64,000 bases of DNA, taken from NCBI GenBank assembly GCA_026707225.1, contig JAPOXG010000098.1:1-64000 (forward strand), given 5' to 3'. The DNA is from Chloroflexota bacterium. Its GTDB lineage: Bacteria > Chloroflexota > Anaerolineae > Aggregatilineales > Phototrophicaceae. Below, piece after piece: positions 59,504 to 64,000 of the stretch. The notes under the pieces were generated by a model. That model was not told the origin of the DNA. It searched no databases and saw only the letters and a list, made by a program, of their open reading frames with translations. Position numbers and translations under genes: made by a program. Numbering within the stretch: position 1 is the first letter of the stretch; the number at the start of each line of letters is the position of its first letter.

Positions 59504-61246
59504 TCAGGAGACTGGGCTCGGTTTCTCGCATAAGCTATCTCCGATGACCAGCAGGTCCATCCTCGTGCGCAGGAAGCAGTCGATGGCTTCTTCGGGCGAG
59601 CAGACGATGGGCTCGTTCTCGTTAAAGCTGGTGTTGACGATGACGGGCAAGCCGGTGCGCGCTTCAAACTCCCTGAGCAAGGCGTGATAGCGCGGATTGT
59701 GCTCTCGGATGACGGTTTGCAAGCGGCCCGTCTGGTCAACGTGCGACACGGCGCAAAGCCGCTCGCGCCATGCGTCGCGGATGCGGTAGACGTGCAGCAT
59801 GTGCGGCGAGGGTTGGCTGTTCTCAAAGATCTCCGCTTGGGCTTCGGCCAGCACAGCCGGCGCGAAGGGACGGAACCACTCGCGGCGCTTGATGCGGTCG
59901 TTGAGCGTTTGTTTCATGTGGGGCAAGCCCGGGTGGGCGAGGATGGAGCGGTTGCCGAGCGCGCGCGGACCCCATTCCATGCGCCCCTGGAACCAGCCGA
60001 CGACTTTGCCGGCTTTCAGCGCGTCCGCCGTGCGCCGCAGAAGGTCCGGCTCGGGCAGTTCATGCGCGTTGACCCGCCGGTCAATGAGCGCCTTGCGGAT
60101 TTGCGCCTGGGAATATTCCGGACCCAAGCCGGCGCTGCCCATCACATAGCGCGGAGGCCGCGGGCGCGATCTTTGCGCGGCATACAGGGCGGCGCCGAGA
60201 GATAAACCATCATCGCCCGCGGCCGGATGTATCCAGGTTTCGTTGAAAGGCGTCTGCGCGCTGACCAAGCCATTGGCGACGCTGTTGAGGGCGCAGCCGC
60301 CCGCCATGACGATACGGTCGCCGCCGGTCAATTGGTGAAGGTGATGCAAGAGATGCAGCCAAACGCGCTCGAAAGTCCGTTGCAGACCGCGCGCCAGATC
60401 CATATCGCGCTGGGTGATCTCGGCGCCAGGCTGGCGAGGCGCGCCGAAGGTCGCCAGCATGTGGTCGGAGTAGTGACGCCCTATCGCCATTTCGCCGCTC
60501 TCGGTAATGCTGACGCCCATGTCGGCGCCGAATGGCTGGAACCAGCAGCTGTTCAAACGGAAGCCCTCATCGGTCAAGATGACCATATCGTCGAAGCAGG
60601 CGTGGTAGGCATCGTCGCCATAAGGCGCCAAGCCCATGACTTTGCCTTCATCGCCGTAGCGGCCGTAGCCGATGAACTGGCAGATCATCGTATAAAGCGA
60701 GCCCAGCGAGTGCGGCACGAAGACGCGCTGAAGCACGTCGATGTTATGACCCTGGCAGTTAGCGAGCATGCAGGTGACAAAGTCGCCGGAGCCGTCGGCG
60801 CTGAAGCCGGCCGTCTGATCGTAGGGCGACGTAAAATAGGCGCTGGCGATATGAGCCAGGTGATGCTCGATGTTTAACTGACGGAATCTGAGAGCGGCTG
60901 GATCGCAGTCGATAGCGGCCGCCAGTTGCGACTTCGTGTCCAATTGCCTGACCTGGCTCGCGCCTGTTTTGAGCAGCGCGGGCATGCGCCTGGGATTGCG
61001 CAACAGAAAAGCCGACTTTTGGGCGACGTTGGCGGCCGGGTTGCGCGCGATGGCGACGCAGTCAATGTCGGACGGTCGCAGGCCCGCCATGTCCAGGACG
61101 CGGCGGGCGGCCAGCTGCGGGAAGCCAGCGTAATACTTGATCCGATTCAGGCGCTCTTCTGCGATGGCGGCTATCGGTACGCCATCGACGACGAGGGCGG
61201 CCGAAGCGCCAGCGTGTTCGCTATTGATGCCGAGGATGACGGTCAA
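59504..61246 (-). CDS. Carbamoyltransferase, NodU/CmcH family
   Basis: A roughly 580 aa enzyme that transfers a carbamoyl group from carbamoyl phosphate (via carbamoyl-AMP) to a hydroxyl of a sugar or natural product. The N-terminal Kae1-like domain has LGINSEHAGASAALV, EHHLAHIASAYFTSPYDQTAGFSADGSGD and GDEGKVMGLAPYG; the C-terminal domain has GRMEWGPRALGNRSILAHPG and NTSFNENEPIVCSPEEAID. The start is uncertain: TTG 61244-61246 fits the family N-terminus; GTG 61295-61297 would add 17 residues. It leads a sugar import operon. Its last 100 or so bases are duplicated in the two downstream scars. Confidence 0.88.
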   Translation of the reverse strand: MTVILGINSEHAGASAALVVDGVPIAAIAEERLNRIKYYAGFPQLAARRVLDMAGLRPSDIDCVAIARNPAANVAQKSAFLLRNPRRMPALLKTGASQVRQLDTKSQLAAAIDCDPAALRFRQLNIEHHLAHIASAYFTSPYDQTAGFSADGSGDFVTCMLANCQGHNIDVLQRVFVPHSLGSLYTMICQFIGYGRYGDEGKVMGLAPYGDDAYHACFDDMVILTDEGFRLNSCWFQPFGADMGVSITESGEMAIGRHYSDHMLATFGAPRQPGAEITQRDMDLARGLQRTFERVWLHLLHHLHQLTGGDRIVMAGGCALNSVANGLVSAQTPFNETWIHPAAGDDGLSLGAALYAAQRSRPRPPRYVMGSAGLGPEYSQAQIRKALIDRRVNAHELPEPDLLRRTADALKAGKVVGWFQGRMEWGPRALGNRSILAHPGLPHMKQTLNDRIKRREWFRPFAPAVLAEAQAEIFENSQPSPHMLHVYRIRDAWRERLCAVSHVDQTGRLQTVIREHNPRYHALLREFEARTGLPVIVNTSFNENEPIVCSPEEAIDCFLRTRMDLLVIGDSLCEKPSPVS

Positions 61247-61431
61247 GGTCCGTATTCCCTTCCCTACGCCGCTTGGCGCGCGGCGCCAGCTTGACACGAT
61301 GCTCGTGAACAGGCGATCAAGGCTACAAGAGATTGTAATCGCATTCCACTTAGAGCATGGCGACTCAACGAACGAGAACGCGGGAACATTGTGCTATAGT
61401 TCTATTGTCAGGATAGTCATGCGAGCGGCGA

Positions 61432-62511
61432 ATGCCCAAACCCAAGATGATCATCGATACCGACTTGCACCCCGTGCCGATCCATGAGCAGGTGGCAGAA
61501 TACCTTGAGGAGCCTTGGCGGACGCGCTATCTTCGCGGCGATCACGGCGCCGGGCATCCCAATCTTTACAATCCCAACGGCGTGATGAAATCGGATGCCG
61601 TGACCGAAGACGGGCGGCGCATCGAAAGATCGCCCGAGACGATGGCCAGCCACTTCCTGGATGTTTACGACATCGACTACGCCGTGCTGAATCCGATGGA
61701 GTCGATGGAGCACTGCGTCTCGCCCGACGCGCATTATTCGGCGGCGGCGCTGACGGCGGTGAATACCCATTTCGTCGAAGATTGGCTGCCGGTCGATGAG
61801 CGCTATCTGGCGTCGATCATGGTCGCTTTCAGCAATATCGAATTGGCGGCGCAAGAGATTCATCGGCTGGGCGCGCATCCGCGGGTCTGTCAGGTGCTGA
61901 TGGTCAGCGGCTCGCCATTTCCCCTGGGGCACAGCTATTTTCATCCCATCTATGAAGCGGCGGTGGAATACGATCTGCCGGTGGCGATTCATCCCGGGCT
62001 GGAAGGGGTCGGCATCGCTGGCTCGGGCGGCACGGCCGGTTTCGTCGCCAACTATCTGGAGTGGCATACCTTGCTGGCGACATCTTACATGACCCAATTG
62101 GTCAGCTTGGTGGTCGAGGGCGTCTTCCAGAAGTTCCCGACGCTGAAGTATGTCTTTGTTGAAGGGGGCGTCGCCTGGCTGCCGGCGCTGATGTGGCGGC
62201 TGGACAAGAATTGGAAGGCGCTGCGCTCGACCACGCCCTGGCTGACGCGCCGCCCGAGCGAGATCATTCAGGATCATATCGCGCTGACGACGCAGCCGAT
62301 CGAAGAACCGGAGGACGACCGGCATTTCCAGCAGGTCCTGGAAATGTTTGACGCGGAAAAGATGCTGATGTTTTCCAGCGATTATCCGCATTGGGATGGC
62401 GATACGCCGGACTTCGCCATGCGGCATTTGCGCCCGGAGCTGCGCGAGGCGGTGATGTATCGCAATGCGCTTGACGTGTTCAAACTGAAGGCGCCGAGCC
62501 ATGTCGGTTAA
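61432..62511 (+). CDS. Amidohydrolase family protein (amidohydrolase_2/ACMSD-like)
   Basis: A 359 aa TIM-barrel metal-dependent hydrolase or decarboxylase. It has the D-x-H metal motif D11-L-H13, a barrel His in AIHPGLEG (about residue 187), FVEGG and the metal Asp in SSDYPHWDGD (about 307). Related proteins decarboxylate or hydrolyse aromatic or cyclic acids. ATG 61432 has a weak ribosome site (GAGCGGCGA). It overlaps the Rieske gene by 11 bases, so the two act together. A TATAGT at 61395-61400 could be a -10 box, but no matching -35 is evident. Confidence 0.87.
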   Translation: MPKPKMIIDTDLHPVPIHEQVAEYLEEPWRTRYLRGDHGAGHPNLYNPNGVMKSDAVTEDGRRIERSPETMASHFLDVYDIDYAVLNPMESMEHCVSPDAHYSAAALTAVNTHFVEDWLPVDERYLASIMVAFSNIELAAQEIHRLGAHPRVCQVLMVSGSPFPLGHSYFHPIYEAAVEYDLPVAIHPGLEGVGIAGSGGTAGFVANYLEWHTLLATSYMTQLVSLVVEGVFQKFPTLKYVFVEGGVAWLPALMWRLDKNWKALRSTTPWLTRRPSEIIQDHIALTTQPIEEPEDDRHFQQVLEMFDAEKMLMFSSDYPHWDGDTPDFAMRHLRPELREAVMYRNALDVFKLKAPSHVG

Positions 62512-62857
62512 GGCGGAATTTTTTGTAGCGGCGCTGGAGGATCTCCCTCCCGGCGAGCGCCGTATCGTCACCGCCGCGGACAAAACCGTCGGCGTATTCA
62601 ATACCGGTTCCCAGATCGTGGCGGTGCTGAATATCTGTCCGCACGCATTTGCGCCCGTCTGCCTGGGACGGCTCGGCGGCACCACCTTGCCATCCAAGCC
62701 GGGTACATTTGTTTGGGGGCGTGACAACGAAATCTTGCGCTGCCCCTGGCATGGCTGGGAATTTGATCTGCACAGCGGGCGTTGCCTGACGGATCGGCGC
62801 CGGCTCAAGCGTTTCCCTGTCCGCATCCGCGACGGGCGGATCTATGTGGAAGTCTAG
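62501..62857 (+). CDS. Rieske [2Fe-2S] ferredoxin-like protein
   Basis: A 118 aa single-domain Rieske protein. Cluster ligands are C46-P-H48 and C81-P-W-H84 (LRCPWHGWEFDLHSG). This is the size of the small ferredoxins or of the isolated Rieske domain; no oxygenase catalytic domain is attached. It overlaps the amidohydrolase gene, suggesting electron supply to, or joint action with, an enzyme acting on the same compound. Three bases separate its stop from the convergent VOC gene. Confidence 0.9.
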   Translation: MSVKAEFFVAALEDLPPGERRIVTAADKTVGVFNTGSQIVAVLNICPHAFAPVCLGRLGGTTLPSKPGTFVWGRDNEILRCPWHGWEFDLHSGRCLTDRRRLKRFPVRIRDGRIYVEV

Positions 62858-62860
62858 CCT

Positions 62861-63283
62861 CTAGCTGTTGACCTGAATATATTCGACCACTTCGCCGCTG
62901 GGTCCCTTGAAAAACGCCAGACTGATATTCAGCGGTCCCATCTGCACGGTTTTCAACTCGACGGTGATTTCCATGCCGGCGGCGCGGACGCGTTCGAGGG
63001 CGGCCTCGATGTCGGTGGTTTGCAGCGCGAAGTGGAAGACGATGTTTCCGGTCGCGTCATTTGAGGGCTGCGTCCCGGGAATGGGCTCAAACAATTCCAT
63101 GTGGCTGCCATCGCCGATATCGAGCATGACGGCGCGGCGCCCGCCGGTTTCAAATCCAACGACTTCGGTCATGCCCATGACTTCGGTATAGAAGCGGACG
63201 GACGCTTCGTAGTCGGTCGTCTGGATGGCGATATGATGGCTGCCGAGCCCGGCGATCATTTTGTTCCTGGTTCCGATTGGCAT
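62861..63283 (-). CDS. VOC (glyoxalase/dioxygenase fold) family protein
   Basis: A 140 aa two-module vicinal oxygen chelate protein. HHIAIQTTDYEASVRFYTEVMG opens module one and VFHFALQTTDIEAALERVRAAG module two; GPSGEVVEYIQ ends it. Candidate metal ligands are His17, Glu near residue 63 (MELFEP) and Glu near 133. The family includes methylmalonyl-CoA epimerase and lactoylglutathione lyase; the function here is unknown. AGGAGA precedes ATG 63281-63283. It is convergent with the Rieske gene. Confidence 0.88.
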   Translation of the reverse strand: MPIGTRNKMIAGLGSHHIAIQTTDYEASVRFYTEVMGMTEVVGFETGGRRAVMLDIGDGSHMELFEPIPGTQPSNDATGNIVFHFALQTTDIEAALERVRAAGMEITVELKTVQMGPLNISLAFFKGPSGEVVEYIQVNS

Positions 63284-63397
63284 GGCGGTCTCCTGTTGAG
63301 GTTAGTATGTATGGAAGGGATTATAACCATGACCGGGCATGAGCCAAATCGAAGCTCGGAATTGGCAGGCGCCGCATATTCTAAAGCGTCGTCTTGC

Positions 63398-63426
63398 TTG
63401 ACAGATGCGCGCAATTGACCTATAGT
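63398..63426 (+). promoter_or_regulatory. Strong sigma-70 type promoter for the last sugar-binding gene
   Basis: TTGACA at 63398-63403, a 17-base spacer, and TATAGT at 63421-63426. This predicts a leader of about 135 bases before ATG 63569. It is the best promoter match in the window. The gap 63284-63568 contains no gene. Confidence 0.65.
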
Positions 63427-63568
63427 CCTTCGGCTGTTTCACCAGACTGCTACAGTTATCTGCTCACACACAGACCGTCCGCAGTTTCGTTGGCCGGCAG
63501 AATATCTGCGCAGCTGGTTGCAAACATCTTGCATCCATATCCGTTCACGAGCTATTGGAGAGACCAAA

Positions 63569-64000
63569 ATGCGCAAGGTTTTAGCTTTACTTGTCATCCT
63601 GACCGTGGTCGCGTCGGCCCTTCCGGCATTGACCCAAGACATGGTTGAGTTGCGGATCCGCTGGTACAACGACGGCAACGAAGGCGAAGTCCTGCGGGAC
63701 TTGCTTGATCGCTTCGAGGCGGACAATCCTGACATCAGCGTCGAAATCGATACCGTTCCCTATAGCGCGATCTTGGAGAATCTGCCGCTGGACCTGGCGG
63801 CGGGCGAAGGACCCGATATGGCGCGCGTCACCGACCTGGGTGGCTTGGCGCAGTATTATCTGGATATGACGCCTTACCTGAGCGATCCGGCTTATTGGGA
63901 AGAGAACTTTGGTCCCTTCCTGAATTGGAAGCGCCTCGGAGACGACGATTCCAGCATCCCTGGTTTTATGACGCAGTTGACGATCACCGGCCCCTTCATC
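63569..64000 (+). CDS. Sugar ABC transporter substrate-binding protein (partial, runs off the window)
   Basis: An open frame of 144 codons without a stop before the window ends. Signal peptide MRKVLALLVILTVVASALPALTQ, no lipobox cysteine. Mature start LRIRWYNDGNEGEVLRDLLD, then RFEADNPDISVEIDTVPYS and LAAGEGPDMARVTDLGGLA, the standard N-terminus of family 1 sugar-binding proteins. GGAGAGA lies upstream of ATG 63569-63571. It is not a further copy of the 54-59 kb triplicate: the sequence is clearly different. Permease genes probably follow beyond the window. Confidence 0.9.
   Translation, partial: MRKVLALLVILTVVASALPALTQDMVELRIRWYNDGNEGEVLRDLLDRFEADNPDISVEIDTVPYSAILENLPLDLAAGEGPDMARVTDLGGLAQYYLDMTPYLSDPAYWEENFGPFLNWKRLGDDDSSIPGFMTQLTITGPFI

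Larger units (their letters stand above)
54352..59611. repeat. Three-copy tandem duplication (sugar-binding gene units)
   Basis: Three consecutive units of about 1.74, 1.72 and 1.80 kb: 54352-56087, 56088-57811 and 57812-59611. Each holds (minus strand) the end of the carbamoyltransferase gene, one sugar-binding gene and the beginning of the MalF-type gene. All junctions share GACGATGGG, at 54343-54351, 56079-56087, 57803-57811 and 59603-59611. Confidence 0.85.

Overview
The window is high-GC bacterial DNA (no rRNA, tRNA or CRISPR array was seen) that looks like part of a heterotroph's uptake-and-catabolism region. The mix of M81 (MlrC-like) metallopeptidases, Asp-box propellers, MmgE/PrpD proteins, many ABC substrate-binding proteins and short intergenic hairpins ending in CCCCTACA suggests a Chloroflexota-type genome. 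This is an inference from gene content and repeat style; no phylogenetic marker is present.

Layout. 0.1-2.0 kb: a family 5 substrate-binding protein (minus). 2.4-5.5 kb: a large Asp-box beta-propeller protein (plus). 5.7-8.7 kb: two tandem M81 metallopeptidases (minus). 8.9-14.7 kb: a plus-strand operon with an N-succinylamino-acid-racemase-like enolase, a penicillin-recognising serine hydrolase, a substrate-binding protein and two dipeptide-type permeases. 15.0-16.8 kb: RpiR regulator and cysteine-synthase-like enzyme (minus). 17.0-17.8 kb: GNAT acetyltransferase (plus). 17.8-48.4 kb: a long minus-strand catabolic block: two MmgE/PrpD proteins, a DegT aminotransferase, a complete substrate-binding/permease set, an enolase-superfamily enzyme, an M24-like protein, two ornithine-cyclodeaminase-family proteins, an MFS exporter, five M14/AstE-like proteins, an S9 peptidase, a malate/lactate dehydrogenase family protein, an SDR, two large membrane proteins and two fold-type I aminotransferases. 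48.8-51.5 kb: MFS transporter and class C-type serine hydrolase (plus). 51.5-61.2 kb: minus-strand sugar operon (carbamoyltransferase, three tandem sugar-binding proteins, two permeases, AGE epimerase). 61.4-64 kb: amidohydrolase, Rieske protein, VOC protein, and the start of another sugar-binding protein.

How the genes fit together. Most of the window imports and dismantles peptides or N-substituted amino acids: solute-binding proteins plus permeases bring them in; M81, S9, M14 and serine hydrolases cut them; enolase, PrpD, ornithine-cyclodeaminase, dehydrogenase and aminotransferase enzymes process the pieces. No ABC ATPase gene is present, so the importers must use ATPases encoded elsewhere. 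None of the seven substrate-binding proteins has a lipobox cysteine.

The most striking structures are: (1) a duplicated two-gene module in which an apparently active M14/AstE-type deacylase is paired with a paralogue that has lost the zinc and catalytic residues; (2) a triplicated sugar-binding gene whose duplication junctions are still readable as carbamoyltransferase/permease fusion scars sharing the same 9-bp microhomology; (3) an intact aminotransferase next to a homologue that lost its PLP lysine; and (4) tiny hairpins with a constant CGTAGACAC loop and different complementary arms.
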